Positions 1 through 11,699 of a stretch of DNA of 64,000 bases are shown piece by piece. A program made the position numbers and the translations under genes. Below the pieces are notes generated by a model. It made no database searches. It was not told the origin of the DNA and worked only from the letters and a program-made list of their open reading frames with translations. Origin of the DNA: Bettongia penicillata ogilbyi (Eukaryota > Chordata > Mammalia > Diprotodontia > Potoroidae); the NCBI GenBank assembly GCA_023548195.1, contig JAJHZJ010000399.1, positions 7,073,100 through 7,137,099 on the forward strand. The letters run 5' to 3'. How positions within the stretch are numbered: the first letter of the stretch is position 1; every line of letters starts with the position of its first letter.

Positions 1-799
1 CAGAAAAGTATACATTTTAAATGCTTAAAATAAAATGCTTAGGATTACAAAGGAAAATAATTTGAAACCAAATTATCAAAACATGTTTTAAATCAGCTTA
101 CTGATCCTACACTTCTAGTTCAGGGGAAAATTTACCCTCCTGTTTTTGGTTTCAAGAACTCTCAAGTATCTCTCTTTTTTGGCAGTGTAATGGGGATTAA
201 AGGGTAATAGAAATTGTTAATATCCATGAGGTAACTATCACCCTTCCTTTTTTTCCTTTAAGATCCATAGTCAACATACAAAAGCAATTCCAACCTAAAC
301 TTCTGACTCGGGTTTTCAAAACCAGATCTCATAATGTTGTATTTATGGTGTTGTCAGTGTTGGAACACAGTAGAGACAGGTAAAAGCTTTGTGAATATGA
401 GTAATGGCTTTCTTGAGTGACTTTCTCTGTATCTTCGTGCTTTTGCTTACCCTTTACTGTGTGTGTGTCCCTTTGGAGAATCTTGGACAGCATACTCTGC
501 TACAAGCTGCTAGAGACCTTAAGGCACAATAGGTATCAAAAGAAAATGGGTTGGCCAATGACGGCACTCTCATAAGTTCAATGGTTGCATCTCTGATAGT
601 ACCTTTTCAGCATTTCCCTATTCTTTTATGTTAGTCTCTCATAGAGGTCACAGGACTTTTACAGTCTTTTCTCCATTTTTTTACCTTGATCTTTCCACAA
701 CCTCCCTCCCCAAATTCAAAGTCACTTGGCTTTTCAGAAGAAAAATATAGCCCAGTATAATAGAATGAAATGTTCTTAGGTTTATAACCCCTTTATTCA
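1..799. other. Unassigned intergenic sequence
   Basis: No coding frame, RNA gene or repeat family is recognisable. It is AT-rich single-copy-looking DNA with a short GT run near 461-475. Confidence 0.5.
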
Positions 800-990
800 T
801 AATAATGGCAGTTCATCATTTATAGGACTTTATCGTTTACAACAACGATGTGAAGTAAGTAGTTGCAAGTATTCCCATTTACAGATGACTAAGTTAAGTG
901 ATTTATTAAATGTTCCAATAGCTAGTATAAAGACAGAACTCAAGTCTGTGTCTTTAAAGTCTTTTGATCTTCCCTCTATAGTTACTACTC
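800..990 (-). repeat. MIR-type SINE fragment
   Basis: Read on the minus strand this is a diverged MIR/CORE-SINE. The plus strand carries the reversed hallmark order: an 'attcccatttacagatga' segment near 873, a diverged 'aagtgattt' segment, then a 'gaactcaagtctgtgtc' segment near 939. The family is an ancient mammalian tRNA-derived SINE. Divergence is high, so the boundaries are approximate. Confidence 0.6.
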
Positions 991-1029
991 TCTTTGTACT
1001 GCACCATACTGTTTTCTTGTGCTGTGTGA

Positions 1030-1890
1030 CTGAGCAAAGACTAGAAGGAGTATGACAAGACTGTATGACTCAGAAGCCAGAATTAAGGTTGCTTGGCGAA
1101 ATACCATCAATCTCAGATATGCAGATGATATCATTCTGAAGGTAGAAATTGGAAGAATTAAGATAGTCCCTTGATAAGGTTGAAAGAAGAGAATACAAAA
1201 CCTGGCTTGAAACTTAATATTAAGAACTCTTAGATGCTGGCAACTTGTTCCACAACTTCTGAGCAAATATAGGGGAAAAATTGAAGAAAAGTCAGATTTT
1301 ATATTCTTGGGCTCAAATATCACTGCAAACTCTAGCCATGAAATTAAAAGACACTTCCTCATTAGAAAGATGAGTATGGAAAATCTAGACAGTATACTAA
1401 AAAGCAGAGTCATCACCTCGCCAACAAAGGTCATCATAGTCAAAGCCATGCTGTTTTATTTTTTTTCCAGTTGTAACAATATATGGTTATGAGAGTTGGA
1501 CTATAAGCAAAACTGAGCCATACAACATTGATACTTTCAAAATGCGATGCTGAGAAGACTTTTGTACTTTATATATCAAGGAGATCAAATTAGTCAATAT
1601 TCAAAGAAATTAAGTCAGGCTATTCACTGGAAAGTAAAATACTTAAGCTGAAGTTTAATAGTTTGGTCACATATTGAGAAGATGGAACTTGTTGAAAAAG
1701 AGCCTGAAAAAAAAAGCAAAAGAAGAATGTGAATGTAGAGGGTGAGATGGACAGAAAGTATCATATCATAGTAAGAAAAAATCTTGAAGTTGAACAAACT
1801 TTGAAAGACAGTGATCTGGTGTGTTATAATCCATGGGATCCCAAAGAGTTGGAGGTGACTGAAGACTCAAAAATAACAACAACAAAATTC
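1030..1890 (+). mobile_element. RTE-clade LINE, degraded 3' part of the reverse transcriptase gene
   Basis: At about 1109-1138 the plus strand encodes NLRYADDIIL, which contains the RT catalytic YADD box in the form typical of RTE/BovB elements. Further 3' are frame-broken pieces matching the C-terminal RTE region, including a 'RVITSPTKVIIVKAMLF' stretch near 1405-1455. The element ends near 1830-1890 in a 'gttggaggtgactgaagac' segment and an ATAACAACAAC tail, as RTE elements do. Stops and frameshifts make it inactive. RTE elements are thought to mobilise the marsupial SINEs that share this 3' tail; one lies directly downstream. Confidence 0.8.
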
Positions 1891-1973
1891 TTACACTGGA
1901 ATTAGAATAAAAATCTCTTGCTCAGTGTTACAGCATGAATACAACTAACAGATCAGTTATACCAAAACAGAGT

Positions 1974-2292
1974 AGGGAAGCTAGTTGGTGTAGTGGATAG
2001 AGCACCAGTGCATGAGCCAGGAGAACCTGAGTTCAAATATCACCTCAGACACTTAACAGTCACTAGCTGTGTGACCTTGGGCAAGTCACTTAAGCCCAAT
2101 TGCCTCATCCTGAGCCACCTCCAGTCATACTGATGAATATCTGGTCACTGAATTCGGATGGCTCTGGAGGAGAAGTGGGGCTGGTGACCTGCACAGCCCT
2201 CCCTCACTCAGAACAAAGTCAAGTGTAAGTCATGCCATTATTTCTCTGATGGCATGATCTTCCTTGGCAAAGAAGGATGAACACACTCAAAA
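1974..2292 (+). mobile_element. Marsupial tRNA-related SINE with RTE-like tail and perfect TSD
   Basis: The 5' part shows the marsupial SINE head (GTGGATAGAGCACCAG, GAGTTCAAAT, a 'ctagctgtgtgaccttggg' core). The remnants of pol III A and B boxes lie in this head. The 3' part, 'gatggctctggaggag' through 'tggcaaagaaggatga', resembles the RTE 3' end. A 13-bp direct repeat ACCAAAACAGAGT at 1961-1973 and 2293-2305 is a perfect target-site duplication and fixes the boundaries. The perfect TSD suggests a fairly recent insertion compared with the surrounding MIRs. Confidence 0.9.
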
Positions 2293-2305
2293 ACCAAAAC
2301 AGAGT

Positions 2306-3604
2306 GATTTTAAAAGCTGGAATATGTTATAAATAGTCATCACAAATTAATGTTTTCTCTCACAGTATTTGATAGAAAACATATTTCATATTTCACACTC
2401 AGCAGTATGTGTAGCATCTACCATCACAATAAAGAGTCATAGGAAGAAAGGGGGATCCCTAAAACCATACCCCTAAGGACAGGCATTAAATACTCCTTGG
2501 AAGAAACAACTTAAGGAAAACATTGAAGATCGCTGGAAAGACACCAGTTTCATCAATACATACCTTTTAATGAAAACACAAAAGAAACATGTAGGAAACC
2601 AAATGGAAAATAAAAGTATATCAGAAATTCTGAATGCTTTAAATTTGAAATTGAAGCTTATCAATCTGAAATTGGTCAAAAGATTAAGGAATCAAAGGAG
2701 CGCGAATAATAGTACATAAATCAATGGATATGATTCCATTTTCTTCTGTGAAATATTGAGAAATGGAAAAAAACAAAGGTAAGAAAAATCCTTAAGTATG
2801 GAGGAGATGGAAAATTTCACGCTGTCTATATTAGAGGTGGGAAACGTGTGGGTAATGGGTTGCATATATCCAACGGTATTTTCCAATATATCAGATAAAA
2901 TGTGATTGGAAAATATTTAACAAAATAAATAAAAATACAAGAAAAGATAGATGACATAATAATTAAAAAGTAAATCAATATATGGTCTGCAAGGATCCTT
3001 ATGTACATCCATCTATTTGAATTGGACAGCACTGGTTTATACGGTTGTATATCCAAAGGATATTTATCCAAACAGGGAACATTTAATAATTTATAATGTA
3101 TACACTAGGATAGATATTACATAAATGTCAACTGATTTAAACATATTTTCCTATTTGGCAGTGATTTTAGGGTGTCATTAAGTCTCTTACATTCAACCTT
3201 AGCCCTTTTTTATGTTATTTAATTAATCAATTTTATATTATTTTATGTTATGTTATATTAATTAATTAATTTATTTTATATTATTTTCAGAATATATTCT
3301 TTAAAGAAGACTAAGGTAATTGCAGTGGATGCATCCATCTATTTACCCTGTTTCCAGTTATTGTCTCTGTTTCTTTTTGGCTTTTTATCCATTCACGTTA
3401 TTTGTCAGATACATTTTCTGCAAACTTAGTACCCTTCATCTGTAGATGCCTAATCACTTAAGCTGGATGTCACTTCCTATCCAGTCTGCTATGTCACCCC
3501 TGGAACTGGTATAGACCAAATTCCAGATGTTGGCTGAGGAACTGTCCCCTTGAATGGGTCCTCTTGGTGCAGGGACAGCTCTACCTCCAATGTTAGCATG
3601 AAGT
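2306..3604. other. Unassigned sequence with an AT-rich tract
   Basis: No recognisable gene or repeat family was found. Positions 3205-3290 are a low-complexity TTAATTAAT/TTATATTATT tract. The last 180 bases before the LTR are less AT-rich and might belong to the same ERV family, but no second copy in the window supports that. Confidence 0.4.
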
Positions 3605-4115
3605 AACCATGGAAGGAAAGATCTTTCCCATTCAATAATAGGCCTATGTCACCTGCCGGGGTCACATTGAAGTCTCAGTCACGCAGATCCTGTGGTGGAG
3701 GGAGTTTGCTGAATGGGTGGAACAGGAAAAGATGGAGCAGGACATGAGTCAGAGTAGTTAGAGATGGAAAAGAGAAAGCAGGATGCAACTAGCATGAGTG
3801 GAAGAATGCGTTTATGATTTTGCTTACTGGAGCCTCTTTGTGATGTGTTTAAGGTAACTGGTTTATGGGAATTCTAACTGAAAGAAGGTTTTGGGATGAA
3901 AGTGCCCTCTGCATTGTAATTGTGTATAGATTTCTTTGTTGCTATGATGAATTTGGTTTTCCAGTGTTGTGATTTGGCTTTTTGGTGTTGGAATAAATGT
4001 TTTGGTTCTGTCCCCCATGTGAAGAGTCTACTATATTTTGTAATTCAGAACTGTACCAAAATATTCATAGCTACCATAGGTGTTGTGAATATTGCATTGG
4101 TGCTACAACATCTGA
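3605..4115 (+). mobile_element. Solo LTR of an endogenous retrovirus (family shared with 13185-13665)
   Basis: This segment aligns by eye over its full length with 13185-13665: AAGATCTTTC-CATTCA, TTGCTGAATGGGT, TGCCCCCTGC/TGCCCTCTGC, then the TTCTGTC...TCTACTTTG block and CATAG(T)TGCC...GTGCTGTGAATATT. A third, 3'-only copy is at about 9920-10045. Length near 500 bp, AATAAATG polyadenylation-like sequence near 3992 and the absence of coding content fit an LTR. No flanking internal ERV sequence is seen, so it is called solo. The exact 5' border is uncertain. Confidence 0.6.
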
Positions 4116-4177
4116 AGGAAATGAGTTGCAAGCAAAATGATCTATTTTTAAAATAATATCAAAACAATAAAAGCAGA

Positions 4178-4865
4178 GCTTCTGGGAGCCAAGATGGCAC
4201 AATAAGAAGTAAGTCACTCTCATCCTCCCTTTTTGATCTCTCCGAAAGCCAGAACACATTACCCAAGGAAAAACACTGTAACAAATGAGCCATTCAAAAG
4301 ATAGAGTGCAACAGTCTTGTAGCCCAGGAAACTGGAGGGAAACATATCTCTCTTTCTGAAGGAGTGGGAGCAGTACAGGATGGGAGGAATCCCAGCAAGC
4401 CAGCAGCAAGCTCCATCTCACAAACCTGGGGGAAATCATGAGCCCCAAAGTGGTGAAGCCGGCGGTGAAACATTGGAATCTCTGAGTGTCTCAGCATAGG
4501 CAGGGGAACCAATAGACAACAGCTTGGGAAACCACTATGTGCACCAGCATTCTCCAGCAGTCAAATTTCCCAGGGTTTTACCAGTATTACATTAAACACA
4601 ACTCCAGGAAGTATATTTCCAGGCTGCAGACGTTCTCCAGCAGTCAAATATTTTAATAAAAAGCCTGGGGGAACAGGCACACCACAGGGACCAGACTCCT
4701 CATCCCTACTGTGATAGCTCAGCTTTGCTAATCCCACCTCAGCACCAGGTAAGGTTCCAGATCCCTACAGCATCTAAATGCCAGCACCCAAGGCCCCAGA
4801 ACACAAAGCTGTTAACAGAAAGACAGACTGACAGAAAGAAAGAAAAATACAAGAAAGATATCTAG
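4178..4865 (+). mobile_element. Detached L1 5'UTR (promoter-proximal module) fragment
   Basis: It starts with GGGAGCCAAGATGGC, the same start as the L1 5'UTR modules at about 31265, 43570 and 60635, and runs in parallel with them: 'aagtaagtcactctc', 'gaaagccaga', 'gcaagccag' and 'cagcacccaaggcccca' blocks. It stops before any recognisable ORF1. CAAGATGGC is a match to the YY1 site found at the very 5' end of L1 elements. Probably a 3'-deleted or interrupted old L1 insertion. Confidence 0.65.
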
Positions 4866-7674
4866 CCACTAAACCCCATGTTAACTGAGAAGCTTCTATC
4901 CATCAAAATTTACCTTCTTTTGGAGAGGAGAAGAAAGCAAGAGGGAGGGGTTAAGATAGAGGATGAGCTGAGTTTTTACAAAAAGTGTAATAACTTCCAT
5001 TAGGAAGTTAGAGATTAGGGAAAGGAGACATAGCTCCTGCTGTGTATTTCACCAAAAGAAAGAGGGAGGAGGAAAACTAATGCAGGATATGAGTCATTTT
5101 TGAATCAGAGAGATTCTATCCTGTAAATAAACAGAAATAACTTTATCAAACCAGTTCCTTTAATTCTTTAGCTTCCCCCATTTTAGATTTAGGCTAGAAA
5201 TAAAGATTGAAAGAGCTTCAAATTATTCACCCCCACCCCAACCCCAACCCGCTATCCCAAAAATTAGAAAAATAAGTTTCTATCAATTTTTGTGACCATG
5301 TTGCCAAATGCCAATATTTATGGATCATACATCCACTAAGTAAAAAGCATTTAAAATGTAATTTTGCTATACTGCATTCATAGCTCATAGATTGTACTTT
5401 TGTTTGCATTTCTGATATTTCAGAGTAAAGAAGAGTTTCATAGGTTTTTATAGTTTTTTTTATTTACAAATCCCCCTTTACAATCTTTTAAACTCAAATC
5501 ATAACACTGTCTTGTGAAAACTCTGCCTGTTAATTAAAAGCTTAATGAAATGTTTTCTAAAATCTCTGATGTTATCTTGACAACAAGCAGCCGCATCAAA
5601 GTAAATCAAGAAATTTTAGGTATATTAAGGCTAGAGATGCTCTTAAAGGAAAGTTTAAATATAATATTCAATTATGGAATTAGCATGGCAGAACCTAGAC
5701 CCTGATATTATCTTACATATTGCAGGAATTATTGTTTTATTGTATATTATTACAACAGTCAGAATTGTTTAAACAATCTGTATCTTTCACTGAAAAGAAA
5801 ATACCTCCTGTCTCAAAGAAAATAAATTATAAAAAATTTATTGTGAATCAATGAAGCAACAATCCCTCTAGTTCATCCTACATGTAATTACACTTACTTT
5901 AAAAGTGCCATAGAAAGGATTTAAATTTATCAGTGCTCATTAAACCTGCAAAACGCTGTGTTAATTGGATGTCAACCTTCCTAACTCACTTATATGCTCA
6001 ATAACAATAAGGATTATAAGATTTAAGAGCTGTTGACAAGAGGACACAAAGAATATTTATATCTTTCTAAGGTGCACAATCTTATCATAGGCCATATATG
6101 AGATTTAGTCCTTTCCAAAGTAGATAATAGAGAATAAGGGAAAAGATTGAACTTTTGAAATATGCATGCAAAAATGTCATATAAATCGTAATTTAGCAAC
6201 TTAAAGGTGTGATAAATGCAACATCAGAAGGCAGATCATGATAAATATTAATAAGTGAAGATCAGAGATGAAAACAGTTGGCAGCATTCATATCAGTTGA
6301 TCATTAACAAAACAAGAAAGAAGCAAAACAATCAGGGAATCTGAAATATCAGCTATTGTATTTGGAATGGTACTTTTAAACCTTCGGCCCTCAAAATGCC
6401 CACAAAAAAATCAATTCTCTTATGCTGTAGGACGCATTAGTATACAGTTGCCTATGCACTTGAGAAAAACACAAAGCTTTCACGAATGAGTACAATTTCA
6501 CATTTTTAACTTCCAAAGAGAGAGGGAATACTGAAAGGCCATGATTCTACTCTAGAGGGTAACCTGGACTATGACCAATAAATTAGAAGTATTTTATATA
6601 CCATGGATGGTCTTACATAATAAAAAATAGTTTTAAATTGTGAAAATCTTTGAAAGTAGATTAGCTCTGCTGAAGTGGAAATTATGGGAAACTAGGGAAC
6701 AAGTGACTCCCATAGACTTTATGATGCTAAAAGAAAATTGTGTATAGTCACATACAGAGTAGATTTCAAAGGATTCAGGGTAATTATTTGAACATCAGTA
6801 GCCTAATATTTTGGAAGAAGAAGTTCTGCAAAAAGAGGTGGGAAATTCTAAAAAAAAATTATTTAAAAAAATACAGTCAGAAATCCTCCAAATGAAGTGG
6901 AAATGGGAATGGGCTAGAGACCAATGTAGATGTATAGGGAGCTCACTGAAAATCTTGTGTGTAGAATATTGATGCAAAGATAAATATCTGAAGATGAATA
7001 CAAAAACATGGACAGCATGTTTTTTAAAAAGCATGCTTTTTAAACTAAATCTCACTCTTTAAAAGCATGCCTTTTAAGCTAAATCTCAGAATAAGTTCAA
7101 ATAAGCAATAAAGTCAACTAAAAGAGTGGTTGTTTCTGCTTATCTATGCTGGTGTTACAAGTCAACATCCAAAAAGGGATAAGGCAATTTCTCATGTTTG
7201 AAGAGATGATGACAAGAAAAGAAGTTAAGAAAACTGAACTACTCAATTCTTTTTTGATATGTTTTATCTTCCAAGATGAATAATATTTTGTCCTAGGGAA
7301 GGATGAATAAAAATAATTGACAGAGAGTACATACCTGAAGTAAGTGAGGAGATGGAATGCTTGTAGTTGCACCATGAGTATGAGTCAACAAGCCCTAGGG
7401 AAATATGAAGTATTGAAAAAACAACTGTGAAATGATACTGCTGATTCCTTAAGTGTGATGTTTGAAAGATCCCAAAGACAAGTATTACATATGTGAAGAA
7501 GGCAAAGTCTCATGTAAATTTTCAATGAAAGCAATAGGGGTAAAATATGTAACTTACAGAATTGATTGATTTGGTTCCAAGCCAAAATTTAGCCTGGTTT
7601 CATCAAGAACAGGTCATACAAAAAAAAAAAAAAAACTGGCAAATCTGCTATTTATTTTGTATGAGGCATTTTCT
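4866..7674. other. Unassigned intergenic sequence
   Basis: There are no convincing genes or repeat families over 2.8 kb. Short frames on both strands show no domain. Local oddities are a C/A-rich run at 5229-5250, a 22-bp perfect palindrome at 7023-7044 with a degenerate tandem copy after it, and an A17-like run near 7620. Confidence 0.45.
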
Positions 7675-7830
7675 TTGGGTGTTCCTTGAGAGTGGAGACT
7701 CTCTTTTCTTTTTATCCAAAGTGCCTAATGCTGTGCCTGACACATGGTGGACACTTAATGAATGCTTTAATAAGAGGAAATAATTTCACCTCTCTGGACA
7801 TCAGTTTTCTTTCCTTTGAAATGGACTAAA
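7675..7830 (+). repeat. L2 LINE 3' end followed by a MIR-like scrap
   Basis: The 'ccttgagagtggagactctctttt...' to 'gtgcctgacacatggtggacacttaatgaatgctt' segment is the recognisable 3' end of L2, with its terminal short repeat region. The next 40 bases ('cacctctctggacatcagttttc') resemble the MIR core. Both are ancient and too short for subfamily assignment. Confidence 0.6.
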
Positions 7831-8104
7831 TCTCTGATGTCAAAATGAAATAGAAATGGGAGTTATTAATCTATACCTAAGGATTCCTACAGGCTAAATA
7901 TTTCCTTAATTTTAAAATGCAATGTCATCTTTGTTTTTATTGAACTTTTATTTATTTTGTTAAATATCTATAATTTGCATTTTAATATAGTTTGGATAAA
8001 CACTTGAGAGTGTTGCTCACCATGTCTATACATAAGCCCTTCAGATTCTAAATATATGATATAATGCCTTTTGTGAGCCTAAGAAGAACAATAATAAGAT
8101 GAAT

Positions 8105-8455
8105 GCACTGAATAATGCGTACTTAGATTTCAACAAAGAATTTGACATGCTTGTAAATAATATGGTGATATATGAGATAAATGATAGTATATGGATTTAG
8201 GACTATTTAAATGAATGAACCCAGAGAGTAGTAATTAGTCAGTCCATATTAATGCAAGGGAGTCCTTATGTACAGTGTTCCACTAATCAGTCTTTAGTCT
8301 TGTGTAGTTAAAAAATTTACTCAGTGACTTAGATGAAAGCATAAATATCATTCCTCTCAAATTTGAAAATGACGCAAAGCTGGGGGAGTTTATTAATATG
8401 CTGGAGAACAGAGTTTGGATCCAAAATGATCTTTATACAGGCAGCAAAGAGGTCA
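8105..8455 (+). mobile_element. CR1/L3-clade LINE fragment, RT domain
   Basis: Two frame-shifted pieces of a CR1/L3 reverse transcriptase can be read. The first encodes YLDFNKEFDM, like the conserved LDFSKAFDTV box. The second, near 8325-8385, encodes DLDESINIIPLKFENDAKLG, corresponding to the segment around the catalytic F-ADD box. The two catalytic Asp positions read END here, so the site is destroyed. The 3' part of this kind of element is seen separately at 24890-28340. An ancient inactive fossil. Confidence 0.75.
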
Positions 8456-8459
8456 CTCA

Positions 8460-9918
8460 CAGATCAGAACACAGACATGGAGAGGAGTAAACACATCTAC
8501 TTTATGCATACCACCTTGAAAGAACTGGGAAATTGTGGGTCCCTAGAAGTATCTCTCAAAGCAGATGTACAAAATCCCTGAAGTTTGAGACAGGACATCC
8601 TATGCACTGGAAGTAGAGTACCACTATAATAAAGAATTAGAAAATCAAGTATTTGGCTGGGAAAATTACCATACAGATTAAAAAATCTCAGACTAGAGAA
8701 ACTTACTTTAGTGACAAAGAAGATCAAAGAACATAACCAGAAGAAGACAATGAAGGTCAAAGTTCCTACATCCAAAGCTTCCAAGGAAATATATGATGTG
8801 ATCACAGGACATGGAAGGAATCAAAAAGGATTTTGAAAATCAAGTAAGAGAAACAGAAGAAAAATTGGGAAGAGAAATGAGAGTGATGCAAGGAAATCAT
8901 GAAAAACTAGTCAACAGCTTGCAAAAGGAGACCCAAAAAATACTGAAGAAAATTATATCTTAAAAAAATAGACTAACTCAAATGGCAAAAGAGTTCCAAA
9001 AAGCTAATGAGAAAAATTCCTTTAAAAACAGAATGGGATAAATGATAAAAGAGTTTCAAAAGTTCTTAAAGAAAATAATTCCTTGAAAACTAGAATGAAG
9101 CAGATGGAAGCCCTTTATGAGAAATCAAGAAATTATAAAATAGAACCAAAAGAATGAAAATACACAAGACCAAGAAATATATCACTGGAAAAACAACTGA
9201 CCAGGAAAATAGATCTAGGAGAGATAATTTAAAAGTTATTGAACTACCTGAAAACCACAATCAAAAAAAGGGTCTAGATATCATCTTTCAAGAAATTATC
9301 AAGGAACATTGCAGTGACATTATAGAAACACAGAGTAAAAAAGATACTGAAAAAATTCAACAATTTCCTCTTGAAAGAGATTCCAAAATGAAAACTGCTA
9401 GGAACATTGTAGCCCAGTTACAGAGTTCTCAAGTTAAGAAGAAAATACTGCAAGAATCCAGAAAGAAACAATTCAAGTATTGGGGAAACACAATAAGAAT
9501 AAAACAAGATCTAGCAGCTTCTAACTTAAGGGATCAGAGGACTTGTAATGTGACATTCCAGAGGGCAAAGAAGATAGGATTAAATCTAAGAATCACTTTC
9601 TCAGTAAAACTGAGTATAATACTTCAGGGGAAAAATAGACATTCATAGAAATAGAGGACTTTCAAGCATTCTTGATGAAAAGACCAAAACTGAATACAAA
9701 ATTTGACTATCAAATATAAGACTCAAGAGAAGCATGAAAAGGTAAACAGGAAAGAGAAATTACAGGGAACTTATTAAAACCAGACTGTTTGAACTTCTAC
9801 ATGAAAAAGTCATATTTGTAACTCATGAGATCTTTCTTAATATTAGAGTAGTTGGAGGGATTATATACATATAAATAGAAGGCACACAGTGAGTTGAATA
9901 TTTAAGGAAATGATTTCC
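8460..9918 (+). mobile_element. Old HAL1 copy H7 (ORF1 and start of 3'UTR)
   Basis: Its 5'UTR remnant (about 8515-8560, 'aaagaactgggaaattgtgggtccc') parallels that of L1-B at 33115. ORF1 decay runs 8800-9720, then the HAL1/L1 post-ORF1 sequence ('gaagcatgaaaaggtaaacagg') to about 9915. Here it stops abruptly, and an LTR lacking its own 5' portion begins. Loss of the HAL1 3' end together with the LTR 5' part points to one deletion that removed both. More diverged than H1-H4. Confidence 0.75.
8800..9720 (+). pseudogene. ORF1 pseudogene of HAL1 copy H7
   Basis: Frame-broken copy of L1-type ORF1p, an RNA-binding chaperone. The coiled-coil segment (about 8820-9110) has several frameshifts and stops. 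The longest open piece, 9154-9648, covers the RRM start (ENRSRRDNLKVIELPE) and the C-terminal domain (IVAQLQSSQVKKKILQESRK, then a TIRIKQDLAASNLRDQR segment). It lacks a native start and is not expected to make a working trimer. Confidence 0.8.
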
Positions 9919-11345
9919 TTCTGCCTTTTATATGGGGAGTCTATTTTACTTTGTGATTCAGAACTATACCAGCATATTCGTGTTGCCTGTGGTGCTGTGA
10001 ATATTGCCTGGACAATATATTTGGCATTAAGAACAGGATTTCAGGATATAAAATATCTAATTTGAGGCAGAAAGGATTTAGAGGAATAACTGGATATTCC
10101 AAGATGGGAAGATTTACTGTATTCCTCCCCAGCAAGGAAATGGGTTAAAAGCACTGGACTTTGTTACATCTGGGAACCTAGGTTACAGGAGGGAGGACCT
10201 AGAGACTTAGAAAGGAGTTTGCAAGGAATATCAATAACACCAGAGAAAAAATTTGCAGGAGTACATAAAAGAGGCTGGATTTTATTAACAGGTTACAGTA
10301 TTATGTGTGAAAGCAGAGATGAGCTGATAAAGGAAAAGATTCAAAAAAAGCACTCTCTAGTTTGTATGGTAATTATCAGCATTTGAGCTCTCCTTTAAAA
10401 GAGCAAGATGGGGGGTGTCAGGTGGAAGAAAAAGCTACTCGTTTGGTTAAGAAGAAGCAGAAAGCTGGCAAAAGAAATGTGGATATAACCTTGGTATAGA
10501 CCAACTCTAGTTGCCATGATGATGACTGCAAAGACAGTGAGTGGATAGAAAATGTAACTAAATCCGATTTGGAAAATGAAACAATGTTGCACAGAGGAGA
10601 CTTTTAAGACTGACCCTTGCCCTGTGTTAAGGCAAAAACAAGGGAACCAAATAGGTAACAAAGTGTTTAGGAAGATAATTGAGAATTTCACTCAGCAAGG
10701 GGTCACAGATATTTTGAATCAGGTCACAGATATTTTGAGTCAGTTCACAAAAGGGATGAGATAATTGCCAATATTGTCAATTTAAAAATAGCAAGAATCA
10801 GTGATGAAGTAACTGGAGGAGTATTGATAGATGCTTTAGATTGCTTAAAATTTGTGTCAGTCAGAATCCTTTTGACAGCAAGCTTTTTGAGATTACAGTA
10901 TGCCAGGAGGTAAGAACACTACTAAGCTATTCACTTTGACTACAGAAAGATGTAGTAAGAAGTATCCTATTGATTCTATATGAACTAGTGAAGATAGACC
11001 ATGGTATTCACATAGGGATCGTATAAGAAAGGTAAAGGAGGAGGTAATGAAGACTGCCATAATGATTGGAAACTCAGTTTGCCATAGGAATACAATACTC
11101 AGGATGGCTTCTGCTTACAAGCACCTAGTTTTGACTAATAATAGGAGAAATAGGGAACCTTCTTTTGGAGGTGCTGGACAAATTTTCACAGTTAAGTGAC
11201 TTATGGGGCTGGAGAAAAATAAATTTCCTTGAGAGAGAAGAGTAAATATTCACGGTACTCAAAGTCAGAATAGACTATAAGAATGCAGCTCTGAAAAATA
11301 ACACTTGTAAAACTAGATATAATAAGCCTATATTATGGAACGCCA

Positions 11346-11590
11346 ATGCAGATCCAAAGTGACAGTGGGTCACATTTCACATGTAATGAAATGAAGAGAT
11401 AGTTTTTATTAAACAACACAGAATGAATATGTCATATTCCATAATATCCAAAAGTTTCTGGATTAATTGAAAAAATGAATGGCTTAATGAAAGAACAGTT
11501 AAGGAAGTTAAGTACTAATAAGTCTTATCAACATTGGAAAGAAAATATGATCACTGCATTGAGTGAGCTGCGTAATAGAACACTGGGAAG
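11346..11590 (+). pseudogene. Retroviral integrase core remnant (pol)
   Basis: In one frame GAC at 11361 sits in QSDSGSHFT, the second Asp of the integrase DDE triad, and GAA at 11469 sits in VSGLIEKMNGLMKEQLRKL, the catalytic Glu. Exactly 35 codons separate them, the canonical D-x35-E spacing, with no net indel. Three in-frame stop codons interrupt the interval (TAG 11400, TGA 11424 and TAA 11442, approximate starts). The gene is dead but its geometry is preserved. The first Asp and the zinc-binding HHCC domain were not identified upstream. Confidence 0.8.
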
Positions 11591-11699
11591 AAGTACTTCT
11601 CTAACCAGAATTATGACCCTGAATCTGTAAATTAGAAAAAAAAAGAAAATAAATTAGTTCCCAAATATTGAGCACTGAACTGTGAGGTCAGATGCCCCA

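Noticed and set aside
1974..2080. tRNA gene-like head
   Set aside because: It has A/B-box-like sequence but is the head of a SINE with a RTE-type tail and TSD; it does not fold as a complete tRNA.
4071..4512. 125- and 72-codon minus-strand frames
   Set aside because: They are antisense to an L1 5'UTR and an LTR end, have no counterparts in the other L1 copies, and show no domain.
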